The notes under the pieces are model-generated. The model had not been told where the DNA came from. It did no database searches and was given only the letters and a program-made list of their open reading frames with translations. A DNA stretch of 64,000 nucleotides from Nonomuraea roseoviolacea subsp. carminata (GTDB lineage: Bacteria > Actinomycetota > Actinomycetes > Streptosporangiales > Streptosporangiaceae). How positions within the stretch are numbered: the first letter of the stretch is position 1; each line of letters starts with the position of its first letter. The stretch is from contig NZ_JAMZEC010000001.1 in NCBI RefSeq assembly GCF_024172185.1, positions 2,418,001-2,482,000 of the forward strand. The letters run 5' to 3'. Positions 1 through 7,999 of the stretch are shown one piece after another. The position numbers and the translations under genes are program-made.

Positions 1-1
1 G

Positions 2-1108
2 GTCTTCGCCGCGGCGAGCCTGGCCGGCGGCCTGTTGTCGGACGGGTGGCCGCTGGTCGTCACCCGGGTGGTCAAGGGGGTGGCCGCCGCGCTCACCGCG
101 CCCGCGGCGCTGTCGCTCATCACCACCACCTTCGCCGAAGGGCCGTCGCGCAACCGGGCGCTGGGGGTGTACGCGCTGGCCGGGGCGACCGGCTACACCG
201 CCGGATTGATCGCCTCCGGCCTGCTGACCGAGATCAGCTGGCGACTGGTGTTCTTCCTGCCCGTACCGGTCGCGGTGCTGGTGCTGGTCGTGGCGCCGCT
301 GGTGCTGCCGCGGGGCCTGCGGCCGCCCGGGGCACGTGAAGGCTTCGACGTCGCCGGCGCGGGAGCGGTCACCGGGGGCGTGCTGCTGCTGGTGTTCGCC
401 CTGACCGAGCGGAACTGGCCGGCCGGCGTGGTGGCCGTGCTGCTGCTGGGCGCCTTCGTGCTCGTCGAACGCCGGCAGTCCGCCCCTCTCGTCCCGCTGG
501 AGGTGTTCGGGGTCGCCACCGTGCGGGCCGCCAATCTCTCGGCGCTGGCCTGGGCGTGCGCGACCATCGGCTGGCAGTTCGTCGCCGTCCTGTACCTGCA
601 GCAGGTGCTCGGCTACACCGCGCTGGCCACCGGGCTCGGGATCGTCCCGATGGGCCTGGCCATCGTCGTCACCGCCAACCTGGCCGGCAGGCTGATCGGC
701 CGCTGGGGTCTGGGCCGGGTGGCCGCGACCGGGATGCTGGTCCAGGGCGCGGGAATCCTGCTGTTCCTGCGGGCCGGGGCCGGCGGCGACTACCTCACGG
801 TGCTGCTGCCCGCCCTCGTCGTGCACGGCATCGGCAACGGGCTGTCCTTCCCCAGCCTCAACATCGCCGCCGTCGGCGGCCTGCCGGACGAGCGGCAGGG
901 CCTGGCCTCGGGCCTGATCACCTCCTCCGTCCAGATCGGCGCCGGGATCGGCGTCGCGGCGCTGGCCGCCCTCATGACCCTGGGCGGCTCCGCGCTGGGC
1001 GGCTACCGGATCGCGTTCCTCACGGCGGGCGGCTTCTCCCTGCTGGGCGCCGTCATCGCCGCGTACGGCCTGCGCCCGCGCCGCCCGGCACCCGTACCCA
1101 CCGCCTGA
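2..1108 (+). CDS. MFS drug exporter, DHA2-like (5' end outside window)
   Basis: The reading frame is open from base 2, so the N-terminal helices lie before the window; a TTG at 35 is in mid-helix and is not the start. The visible part is a chain of hydrophobic helices with the RVVKGVAAALTAPAALSL stretch typical of the fourth helix of proton-driven 14-helix (DHA2) exporters. The product should be an inner-membrane antiporter; its substrate cannot be told. The nitroreductase gene starts 13 bp after the stop behind a strong AAAGGAGG, so the two are probably co-transcribed, a combination that would fit detoxifying and exporting a nitroaromatic or quinone compound (inference). Confidence 0.85.
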   Translation, partial: VFAAASLAGGLLSDGWPLVVTRVVKGVAAALTAPAALSLITTTFAEGPSRNRALGVYALAGATGYTAGLIASGLLTEISWRLVFFLPVPVAVLVLVVAPLVLPRGLRPPGAREGFDVAGAGAVTGGVLLLVFALTERNWPAGVVAVLLLGAFVLVERRQSAPLVPLEVFGVATVRAANLSALAWACATIGWQFVAVLYLQQVLGYTALATGLGIVPMGLAIVVTANLAGRLIGRWGLGRVAATGMLVQGAGILLFLRAGAGGDYLTVLLPALVVHGIGNGLSFPSLNIAAVGGLPDERQGLASGLITSSVQIGAGIGVAALAALMTLGGSALGGYRIAFLTAGGFSLLGAVIAAYGLRPRRPAPVPTA

Positions 1109-1121
1109 AAGGAGGCCCGTC

Positions 1122-1769
1122 GTGACGTTGCCCCTCACCCCCGACGAGCTGCTGAGCACCACCCGTGCCGTGCGCAAGCGCCTGGACTTCACCCGCCCCG
1201 TGCCGCGCGAGCTGATCGAACAGTGCGTGGACCTGGCCGTGCAGGCCCCGACCGGGCGCAACAGGCAGCGCTGGCACTTCCTCGTCGTCACCGAGCCCGC
1301 GCAGCGGCGGGCCGTGGCCGACATCTTCCTGCGCGCCCTGCCCCTGGCCGGCGGGCAGCCGCTCACCGAGCGCGACCTGTGGCGCATGAACTACCATCCC
1401 CGCTCCACCGAGCAGGTCTTCGACGGCCTGCGCCACCTGGCCGACAACATCCACCGGGTGCCCGCGTTCGTCATCCCCGCGGTGGAGGGCCGCACCGACC
1501 GCGCCCCGGTGACCGTGCAGGCGGGAGCATGGGGGTCGATCCTGCCCGCCGTGTGGAGCTTCATGCTGGCCGCCCGGGCGCGCGGCCTGGGCACGGTGTG
1601 GACCACCGCCCAGGCGCCGCTCGAACGCGAGCTGGCCCAGGTGCTCGGCGCGCCGCACGAGGAGGTCATGCTGGCGGCCTTCATCCCGCTGGCGTTCACC
1701 ATCGGCACCGACTTCAGGCCGGCCCCCCGCATCCCACGAGAGGAGGTCCTGCACTGGGACCGGTGGTGA
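1122..1769 (+). CDS. Nitroreductase family protein
   Basis: A 215-residue FMN-dependent oxidoreductase of the nitroreductase fold, expected to act as a cytoplasmic dimer reducing nitro or quinone groups with NAD(P)H. The N-terminal TTRAVRKRLDFTRPVP segment is the usual FMN-phosphate-binding arginine region, followed by APTGRNRQRWHF, the common 'APSxxNxQPW' variant. The length is normal for the family. The GTG start at 1122 is fixed by AAAGGAGG ending 6 nt upstream, a site that overlaps the stop region of the preceding exporter gene, so translation may be coupled. The substrate is unknown. Confidence 0.88.
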   Translation: MTLPLTPDELLSTTRAVRKRLDFTRPVPRELIEQCVDLAVQAPTGRNRQRWHFLVVTEPAQRRAVADIFLRALPLAGGQPLTERDLWRMNYHPRSTEQVFDGLRHLADNIHRVPAFVIPAVEGRTDRAPVTVQAGAWGSILPAVWSFMLAARARGLGTVWTTAQAPLERELAQVLGAPHEEVMLAAFIPLAFTIGTDFRPAPRIPREEVLHWDRW

Positions 1770-1830
1770 GCGCACCGGCCGGGCCGCCCCTGACCGCGCA
1801 CCCGTCCGGCCGCGGCCGGTGACCGGGTCG

Positions 1831-1842
1831 TACCCTTGCCAG
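1831..1842 (+). promoter_or_regulatory. Leaderless-type -10 box before the CynX-like gene
   Basis: TACCCT at 1831-1836 is followed by only six bases and then ATG at 1843, and there is no purine-rich ribosome-binding site. This is the layout of a leaderless actinobacterial transcript and is the reason for choosing 1843 over the in-frame GTG at 1819. Confidence 0.45.
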
Positions 1843-3105
1843 ATGTCCTCGGCGAGATCCGCACTGCTGTACGCCGGCTTCGTGCTGGCCGCGCTCAACC
1901 TGCGCCCGGCCCTCGCCGGCCTCTCCCCCCTCCTCGACGAGATCATGACGGACGTCGGGCTCACGCCCCCGCAGGGCGGGGCGATCACCACGGTCATGGT
2001 GCTGTGCCTGGGCCTGTTCGGCTGGCTGACCCCGTTCCTGGCCCGCCGGACGGGGCTCGACCGGACGCTGCTCGCCGGCCTGCTGCTGCTGGCCGTCGGC
2101 GTGCTCGTCCGGGCGGCGGACGGCGCGCCCGCCCTCTACCTGGGCGCCGCCCTGGCGGGCACCGCCATCGCCGTCATGAACGTCGCCATGCCCGGCGTGG
2201 TCAAGCAGCACTTCCCCGACCGCGTCGGGCCCTGGACGTCGGTCTACGTCTCGGCCCTGGTCGTGGGCGCCGGGGCGGGGGCCGCGCTGATGGTGCCGCT
2301 GGAGCGGCTCACCGGGTACGGCTGGCGGGAGGTCTCCGCGCTGGCGGCGGTGCCGGCGCTGGCCGCCGCGCTGCTCTGGCTGCCCCAGGCGCTCCGCCGG
2401 CCCCAGGACGGCACGGACTCGCGGGGCGCGCCGCCCTGGGGCGCGGACTCGCGGGGCGCGGACTCCCGGGGCCCGGCCCCGGCCGTGCGGGCCAGGCCGT
2501 TCGCGGCGCTGTTGCGGAGCGGGACGACGTGGTGGGTGACCGCGTTCATGGGGCTCCAGTCGCTGACCTTCTACATCATGCTCGCCTGGCTGCCCACGAT
2601 CTTCCAGGACGCCGGCCTGCCCGCCGACCAGGCCGGCTACCTGCTGAGCCTCACCAACCTGGCCCAGGTCGGGGCCACCTTCACGGTGCCGGTCCACGCG
2701 GGGCGGCGCCTGTCGCAGGTGCCGCACGTGGTGGCGTCGTCGCTGCTCACGATCGCCGGGTACGTGGGCGTGCTGGCCGCGCCCACCACCGTGCCGTGGC
2801 TGTGGATGATCGTGCTGGGGCTCGGCCAGGGCGCCTCGCTCGCGCTGGCGCTGCTCATCATCACCCAGCGCGCCCCCGACCCGGCGTCGGTGACGGCGCT
2901 GTCGGCGGTGGCGCAGTCGTTCGGCTACGTGCTGGCCGCGCTGGGGCCGCTGCTGATCGGCCTGCTGCGGCAGGAGTCGGGCGGCTGGACGGTGCCGCTG
3001 CTCGCGGGCGTCGCGGCCTGCGTGGTGCAGGCCGTGACGGGCGTCCGAGCCGCCCGCCCCCACCTGACCGCCTCCGGCGGTCGCTCGACGGCGGCGCGGA
3101 CCTGA
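1843..3105 (+). CDS. MFS transporter, CynX/NimT-like
   Basis: About 420 residues with twelve hydrophobic segments. The N-terminus ALNLRPALAGLSPLLDEI matches the CynX/NimT (cyanate/2-nitroimidazole) MFS subfamily, in which 'NLRP' follows the first helix. It is an inner-membrane transporter; family members move cyanate, nitroimidazoles or glucose-like compounds, so the substrate is open. The central cytoplasmic loop carries a small internal repeat of the peptide (A/T)DSRG around bases 2415-2475. The 3' end overlaps the convergent acyltransferase frame by 181 bp, which is odd. Confidence 0.85.
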   Translation: MSSARSALLYAGFVLAALNLRPALAGLSPLLDEIMTDVGLTPPQGGAITTVMVLCLGLFGWLTPFLARRTGLDRTLLAGLLLLAVGVLVRAADGAPALYLGAALAGTAIAVMNVAMPGVVKQHFPDRVGPWTSVYVSALVVGAGAGAALMVPLERLTGYGWREVSALAAVPALAAALLWLPQALRRPQDGTDSRGAPPWGADSRGADSRGPAPAVRARPFAALLRSGTTWWVTAFMGLQSLTFYIMLAWLPTIFQDAGLPADQAGYLLSLTNLAQVGATFTVPVHAGRRLSQVPHVVASSLLTIAGYVGVLAAPTTVPWLWMIVLGLGQGASLALALLIITQRAPDPASVTALSAVAQSFGYVLAALGPLLIGLLRQESGGWTVPLLAGVAACVVQAVTGVRAARPHLTASGGRSTAART

Positions 3106-3938
3106 GCCTCGGCGATTCCGGCCAGGGCGGCGCGCGTCTCGGGCCGCCTCCCGGCGGGCGCGGGCCGGACGGGGGCGAAGAGCGTCACCTCGACGACCAG
3201 ATGGCGGGTGGCGGCCACCCGCAGCAGGGAGGCGAGCAGCGAGTCGTCCCCTACGTAGCAGCCGCGGGTGGACGTCACCGCGCCCTCGCGGTAGCGCAGC
3301 GTCGCCGGGCGCACGGCGGCGCCCGCGTCGATCGCCGCCTGGAACACGGCCGGCCGGAACTCCCCCATCCCGCGCCCGCACCAGGTGGTGCCCTCGGGGA
3401 AGGCGACCACCGTGTCGCCCGCTCGCAGAGCGCCCGCGACCGTCGCGACGGCCGACGGCAGCGCGGAGAGCCGCTCCCGGTCGATGAACACCGCCCCGGA
3501 GCCCGCCGCCAGCGTACGGACGAGCGGCCATTCGCCGATCTCCCGCTTGGCCAGCGGACGTGACGGCACCACGGCGGCCATGACCAGCGGGTCCATCCAC
3601 GAGACGTGGTTGGCCACCAGCAGGGTCCCCGTGCGCACGGCCGTCCGCGGTCCCGTGGGAAGAGTGGCGTCCGCCGCGATCGCGACCCTGACGCCGAGCG
3701 CGCGCAGCAGTGCCCGCGCCCAGGCCGTCGTGATCCGGGCCCGCCGGGACGTACGGGCCCGGCGGACCAGGAGGGCGACCGGGACACCGGCCAGCAGCAC
3801 GAGCGCCGCCGCGAGGAGCCGCGACACGCGCCGGAGAGGCCCCGCGGCGGCGACCGGGGGCTCCACGCAGGCGGCGGGCGAGCACGGTCCCATCCGCAGC
3901 CACGGGTTGGCCTCCGCGAGCCGGGCGGCGGCGCTCAC
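2925..3938 (-). CDS. PlsC-type O-acyltransferase, OlsA-like
   Basis: A lysophospholipid acyltransferase-family enzyme. It has one N-terminal membrane segment (LLAAALVLLAGVPVALLV), the catalytic HX4D box NHVSWMDP, and the FPEGTT acyl-acceptor motif. GTG at 3938 overlaps the stop of the upstream GNAT gene in a GTGA junction (translational coupling). Next to an OlsB-like protein, the likely role is adding the second, ester-linked fatty acid to lyso-ornithine lipid at the membrane; ordinary phosphatidic acid synthesis is the alternative. The last ~60 residues (from about base 3105 down) are antisense to the neighbouring transporter and look low in family character, so the frame may have lost its normal stop. 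Confidence 0.8.
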   Translation of the reverse strand: MSAAARLAEANPWLRMGPCSPAACVEPPVAAAGPLRRVSRLLAAALVLLAGVPVALLVRRARTSRRARITTAWARALLRALGVRVAIAADATLPTGPRTAVRTGTLLVANHVSWMDPLVMAAVVPSRPLAKREIGEWPLVRTLAAGSGAVFIDRERLSALPSAVATVAGALRAGDTVVAFPEGTTWCGRGMGEFRPAVFQAAIDAGAAVRPATLRYREGAVTSTRGCYVGDDSLLASLLRVAATRHLVVEVTLFAPVRPAPAGRRPETRAALAGIAEAQVRAAVERPPEAVRWGRAARTPVTACTTQAATPASSGTVQPPDSCRSRPISSGPSAAST

Positions 3939-4681
3939 AGCGGCTCCCCGAGGAAGTGCCGCAGGTAACGGGTGTTCACCTGGGCCATCGAGAGCAGGAC
4001 GAAGAAGTCGGCGGTGCCGAAGGCCCGGTCGTGCGCGGGCGCCCCGCACACCCAGGCACCCAGCCGCAGGTAGCCGCGCAGGAGGGCGGGGACCACGAAC
4101 CGGTCGGAACCGGCCGTGCCCTTCGCCCGCCAGGGGTCGCGCGGCGTGACGCGATACTCCTCGGGGCCCAGGGGGACCCGTTGGGCGACACCGGCCGCGA
4201 GCGCGCCGCCGTCGTCGAGGGGGACCGAGCAGCAGCCCACCAGCCACTGGTGGCCGCCGCTCACCATGTACCGCGCGATGCCCGCCCAGAGCAGCCCGAC
4301 CACCGCGCCCTTCCGGTGGCCGGGGTGGACGCAGGTGCGGCCCACCTCGACCAGGTTCCTCCTGAGGGGCGCGAGGGTGCCGAGATCGAACTCGGCATCG
4401 GAGTACAGCCGGTCGGCGCGCCCGGGAGGGAGCAGCCGGTAGGTGCCGACCACCGTGTCCCCGTCGCGCACCAGGAGGTGATCGCAGTAGGCGTCGAACC
4501 GGTCCACGTCCAGGCCGGAGACCGGGCTGTCGAGCCGCGCCCCCATCTCCTCCGCGAAGACCTGGTGCCGGAGGCGCTGCGCGGCCCGCACGTCGGCGGG
4601 GCTCGTGGCCAGGCCGACCGTGTACCGTCCGGTGTCGGGAGAGCCGGTGTCGAGAGAGCCGGTGTCGAGCGAGATGGTCAT
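3935..4681 (-). CDS. GNAT N-acyltransferase, OlsB-like
   Basis: A 248-residue acyltransferase with the Acetyltransf_5/OlsB layout: RLRHQVFAEEMGAR near the N-terminus, VVGTYRLLPP, and EVGRTCVHPGHRKGAVVGLLWAGIARYM as the acyl-donor site. In ornithine-lipid synthesis OlsB puts a 3-hydroxy fatty acid from acyl-ACP on the alpha-amino group of ornithine; the adjoining OlsA-like enzyme would finish the lipid. ATG 4681 is preceded by AGGGAAGG; in-frame upstream ATGs (4726, 4786) lack this. The first residues read SLDTGSLDTGSPDTG, encoded by a 15-bp triplication. Pathway assignment rests on the pairing and on motifs. Confidence 0.78.
   Translation of the reverse strand: MTISLDTGSLDTGSPDTGRYTVGLATSPADVRAAQRLRHQVFAEEMGARLDSPVSGLDVDRFDAYCDHLLVRDGDTVVGTYRLLPPGRADRLYSDAEFDLGTLAPLRRNLVEVGRTCVHPGHRKGAVVGLLWAGIARYMVSGGHQWLVGCCSVPLDDGGALAAGVAQRVPLGPEEYRVTPRDPWRAKGTAGSDRFVVPALLRGYLRLGAWVCGAPAHDRAFGTADFFVLLSMAQVNTRYLRHFLGEPL
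4629..4673. repeat. 15-bp tandem triplication inside the OlsB-like gene
   Basis: Three copies of CCGGTGTCGRGMGAG at 4629-4643, 4644-4658 and 4659-4673. The unit is a multiple of three, so the frame is kept and codes for the N-terminal peptide repeat (S/P)DTG. It probably arose by replication slippage. Confidence 0.85.
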
Positions 4682-4801
4682 CGGCGCGAGTCCTTCCCTG
4701 GAGGCGTCTCGCGACAATGTCGACATATCGACGTGACGACGGAGTCTCCCGTCCGGGGCAGCGAGGCGTCCGCGGGATGAACCCATCGCCGCGCCCGCCG
4801 C

Positions 4802-4843
4802 GCCTCACCCTCCGTGCCTCACCCTCCGCGCCTCACCCCGCCG
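4802..4843. repeat. 14-bp tandem triplication over the stop codon of the Fsr-like gene
   Basis: GCCTCACCCTCCGT, GCCTCACCCTCCGC and GCCTCACCCCGCCG lie head to tail at 4802-4815, 4816-4829 and 4830-4843. Read on the minus strand each unit contains the TGA that ends the transporter gene, so the stop region itself has been multiplied. Confidence 0.8.
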
Positions 4844-6014
4844 AGCGCGCCGGGGAGCGCCGGTCACCGCCCGGCACGGCCGGCTCGGGCAGCGTACGGA
4901 ACAGCAGCCAGGCCAGGAACGGCAGCACGACCAGCGGCGCCAGGGCCGTGCGCAGGGAGGTGGCGTCGGCGAGCGCGCCGATGACCGGGCTGGCGAGCCC
5001 GCCGACGCTGACCGTCAGGCCGAGGGTGATCCCGCTGGCCGTGCCGACACGCGTGGGCAGGTAGTCCTGGGCCAGCGTGACCTGGAGCGAGAACGGGATG
5101 TAGAGGCCGGCGGAGGTCAGCGCCACGAACAGGTAGACCGCCGGCCCCGGCACGAACACGGTGCCCGCGACCGCCGCCACGGTGACCAGGTACGCCCACC
5201 GCACGACGGTGACCCGGTCCCAGCGCTCAGCGAGCCGGCCGCCCAGCACGGTGCCCACGGCTCCGCCCGCGTACAGCACGAACAGCGCGACCGTGCCCGC
5301 CGCCGTCCCGCTGCCGCCCACTTGTTCCGGCACGTACGACGAGATGAACGCGCTCAGCCCGACGAACACGATCGACCGGCAGACCACGGCCAGCGACAGC
5401 CGCGCGAACGCCCTCCTGTCGTCGCCCCCCTCGGACAGTCCGCGGCCCGCGCCGCCGCCCGCCGGCCGCCCCAGGGCGCGCAGGACGGGCAGGCACAGCA
5501 CGGCGCCCGCCAGGGCGGGCACCACGAGCAGCGGCGTGAGCCGCAGCCCGCCGCCGGAGACGACGGCCGCGACCATGAGCGGCGCGCACGCGAAGCCGAT
5601 GTTGCCGCCGAGCGAGAACCAGCCCATCGCGCTGTGGCTGCCCCCGCTGGCGATCCGGGCCACCCGGGCGGACTCGGGATGGTAGGCCGCGACCCCGATC
5701 CCGGACACGGCCACGAACGCCAGCGTCAGCGCGTACGAGCCGCTCAGCCCGCTCAGCGCGACGCCCACCCCGCCGAGGACCGTGCTCACGGGCAGCAGCC
5801 ACGGCATGGCCCACCGGTCGGTGAGCAGGCCGAACACCGGCTGCGCCACCGAGGACAGCAGCGACGCGGCGAGCACGATCCCCGAGACGACGGCGTAGGT
5901 GTAGGCGCGCTCGGCCACGAAGAACGGCACGAGCGCCGCCACGGCCCCCTGGTAGACGTCCACGCAGGCATGCCCGACCGAGAGCAGCACGATCGCCCTG
6001 TTCTTCTCTCCCAC
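4833..6014 (-). CDS. MFS transporter, fosmidomycin-resistance (Fsr)-like
   Basis: About 393 residues, twelve membrane helices. LLSVGHACVDVYQGAVAALVPFF is the hallmark first helix of the Fsr subfamily (GHxxxD). The MFS A-motif region is GLLTDRW, and YHPESARVA is also family-typical. It is an inner-membrane exporter; known members export fosmidomycin and similar compounds. The start is uncertain: GTG 6014 matches the family N-terminus, while ATG 6065 would add 17 residues and overlap the promoter of the divergent AraC gene. The head-to-head regulator gene suggests control by that AraC protein. Confidence 0.85.
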   Translation of the reverse strand: MGEKNRAIVLLSVGHACVDVYQGAVAALVPFFVAERAYTYAVVSGIVLAASLLSSVAQPVFGLLTDRWAMPWLLPVSTVLGGVGVALSGLSGSYALTLAFVAVSGIGVAAYHPESARVARIASGGSHSAMGWFSLGGNIGFACAPLMVAAVVSGGGLRLTPLLVVPALAGAVLCLPVLRALGRPAGGGAGRGLSEGGDDRRAFARLSLAVVCRSIVFVGLSAFISSYVPEQVGGSGTAAGTVALFVLYAGGAVGTVLGGRLAERWDRVTVVRWAYLVTVAAVAGTVFVPGPAVYLFVALTSAGLYIPFSLQVTLAQDYLPTRVGTASGITLGLTVSVGGLASPVIGALADATSLRTALAPLVVLPFLAWLLFRTLPEPAVPGGDRRSPARSAG

Positions 6015-6054
6015 CCCGCCATGCTCGCCCGGAGGCGGGGTGTCGTACTTCCGA

Positions 6055-6068
6055 TAACCTGCCATGTG
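6055..6068 (+). promoter_or_regulatory. Leaderless-type -10 box for the AraC gene
   Basis: TAACCT at 6055-6060 sits eight bases before ATG 6069, with no ribosome-binding site between them. The interval to the divergent transporter (6015-6068) is the only space for shared control of the two genes. Confidence 0.35.
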
Positions 6069-6809
6069 ATGACGAACATCCGCCACCAGCCGACCGCGCC
6101 CACCCACGCCCGGTGGCTGGCGCCGGGGGCGGCCATCGACGCGCACCGCCACGACGACCACCAGATCGTCTACGCCGCGCGCGGGGTGCTGGCCATCACG
6201 ACCGACGCGGGCACGTGGATCGCCCCGGCGACCCGCGCCATCTGGGTGCCCGCCGGGACCGTGCACGCGCACCGCGCCCACGGCGAGCTCGAACTCCACT
6301 TCGTCGGCCTGCCACCGGGCGACAACCCGCTCGGCCTCGGCGCGCCGACGGTGCTGACCGTCGGCCCGCTGCTGCGCGAGCTGATCCTCGCCTACACCCG
6401 CGCCCCGGACGACGACAGCCCTGAGCGCGGACGCCTGCGCGCGGTCCTGCTCGACCAGTTGCGGGCCTCGCCCCAGCAGCCCGTGCACCTGCCCGCCCCG
6501 ACCGCGCCGCGGCTGAAGGCGCTGTGCGACATCCTGCGCGCCGACCCGGCCGACGACCGCACGCTCGCCGCCCTGGGCAAGCAGGTGGGGGCGAGCGACC
6601 GCACCCTGTCCCGGCTGTTCAGGAGCGACCTGGGCATGACGTTCCCGCAGTGGCGCACCCAGTTGCGGCTCTACCACGCCCTGGTCCTGCTGGCCGAGAA
6701 CACCCCGGTGACGACCGTGGCGCACCGGTGCGGCTGGTCGTCGGCGAGCGCGTTCATCGACGTCTTCCGCCGCGCCTTCGGCCACACCCCCGGTGCTCAC
6801 CTGCCCTGA
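6069..6809 (+). CDS. AraC-family transcriptional regulator
   Basis: 246 residues: an N-terminal cupin (HRHDDHQIVYAARGVL, then IWVPAGTVHAHRAHGE) that would sense a ligand, and a C-terminal double helix-turn-helix ending in the usual VAHRCGWSSASAFIDVFRRAFGHTPGAHLP-type block. This layout is common in regulators that control a neighbouring MFS exporter. It is head to head with the Fsr-like gene and its last 13 bp overlap the convergent Cmx-like transporter gene. Target and ligand are inferred from position only. Confidence 0.9.
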   Translation: MTNIRHQPTAPTHARWLAPGAAIDAHRHDDHQIVYAARGVLAITTDAGTWIAPATRAIWVPAGTVHAHRAHGELELHFVGLPPGDNPLGLGAPTVLTVGPLLRELILAYTRAPDDDSPERGRLRAVLLDQLRASPQQPVHLPAPTAPRLKALCDILRADPADDRTLAALGKQVGASDRTLSRLFRSDLGMTFPQWRTQLRLYHALVLLAENTPVTTVAHRCGWSSASAFIDVFRRAFGHTPGAHLP

Positions 6810-7999
6810 CGGGCCCGGTCCAGGAGGATGAACGGCACGGCCAGCACGGCGAGGCCGGCCCCGATCAGGCAGACCGAGGTGAGGGACGCCCCCTGCGTGA
6901 GGGAGACGGCCGCCACCACGGGGGTGATGCTGATGCCGAGCTGGAACGCCGACACGGTGGTGGCGCCGGCCAGGGTCGGCGCGTCGGCCGCGATGGCGAA
7001 GACACGTCCGTAGAGGGCGGGGTTGAGCACGAACGCGGCGACGCCGAGCAGGAAGACCGCGGGCACCACCGCCCAGACCTGCCCCATCACGACGGCCAGC
7101 ACGACCGACAGGACCGCGATCGCCGGCGCGCCGGTGAGCAGCGCGAGGTGGGGCCGCCGGTCGGAGACGCGGCCCCCGATCGACAGGCCGGCGAAGGCGC
7201 CGACCCCGAAGAGCGCGAGGATCGCCGGGATCCACACCTCCGGGACCGCGGTGATGCCGGCCAGCATGGCCGCCAGGTAGTTGAACGTGATCATGTACGC
7301 GGCGGTGGTCAGGATCGTGATCGCGTAGATGCCCCAGAGGAGCGGCCGCCGCATCGTGGCGAGTTCCCGCGCGACACTCGGCCGGGCGGTCCGGTCGGCG
7401 CCCACGGGGGTGGCGGGGAGCCCGGCCAGGCAGCCGACGATCCCGGCGGCCGTCAGCGCCACGACGCCCCAGAACCCGCCGCGCCACTCGGTGAAGTGGC
7501 TGAGCAGCGTGCCCGCGGGACCGCCGGCGACCATCGCCACACTGAGCCCGCTGACGACGACCCCGGAGGCGCGGGCGTTCCGGTCCGGCGTCACCAGGCT
7601 GATCGCGGTCACCGACGCGACGGCGAAGAAGCCCGCGTAGGCGATGCCCGACACCACCCGCGTCAGCAGCAGGATCTCGTAGCCGCCGAGCAGCCCGGCC
7701 ACGATGGCGGCGGCGAAGACGCCCTGGGTCACCACCAGGGCGGTGCGGTGCGGCCACCGCAGGCTGAGCACGGCGAACGGCGGCCCGCCGACCACGACGC
7801 CCAGCGCGAACGCGGTGATCAGGAACCCGGCCGAGGACAGCGTGACGTCCAGATCGACGGCCACCGCCGGCAGGACGCCGGCCAGCAGGAACTCCGCGGT
7901 CCCCATCGCGAACAGGCTGAACCCGAGCAGGTACACGCCGGCGGGCAACCGGTCGGCCGACGCGCTCCGGGACGTCGGCGCGGTGGTGGTCCCGGCCAT
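6797..7999 (-). CDS. MFS exporter, chloramphenicol-resistance (Cmx/Cml)-like
   Basis: 400 residues, twelve helices, with the DHA1 signature LFAMGTAEFLLAGVLPAVA and AFALGVVVGGPP. In actinomycetes this pattern belongs to the Cmx/Cml and AraJ-like exporters. It is an inner-membrane proton antiporter of unknown substrate. Its ATG at 7999 shares one base with the stop codon of the upstream flavoprotein gene (TGATG), so the two are a coupled operon. Co-expression of an oxidoreductase and an exporter suggests modify-and-export detoxification (inference). Confidence 0.87.
   Translation of the reverse strand: MAGTTTAPTSRSASADRLPAGVYLLGFSLFAMGTAEFLLAGVLPAVAVDLDVTLSSAGFLITAFALGVVVGGPPFAVLSLRWPHRTALVVTQGVFAAAIVAGLLGGYEILLLTRVVSGIAYAGFFAVASVTAISLVTPDRNARASGVVVSGLSVAMVAGGPAGTLLSHFTEWRGGFWGVVALTAAGIVGCLAGLPATPVGADRTARPSVARELATMRRPLLWGIYAITILTTAAYMITFNYLAAMLAGITAVPEVWIPAILALFGVGAFAGLSIGGRVSDRRPHLALLTGAPAIAVLSVVLAVVMGQVWAVVPAVFLLGVAAFVLNPALYGRVFAIAADAPTLAGATTVSAFQLGISITPVVAAVSLTQGASLTSVCLIGAGLAVLAVPFILLDRARQGR

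Noticed and set aside
4833..7757. Single very long minus-strand reading frame of 974 codons
   Set aside because: Only the part up to 6014 has family character. The rest is antisense to the AraC gene and out of frame with the Cmx-like transporter; GC-rich DNA leaves long chance frames.
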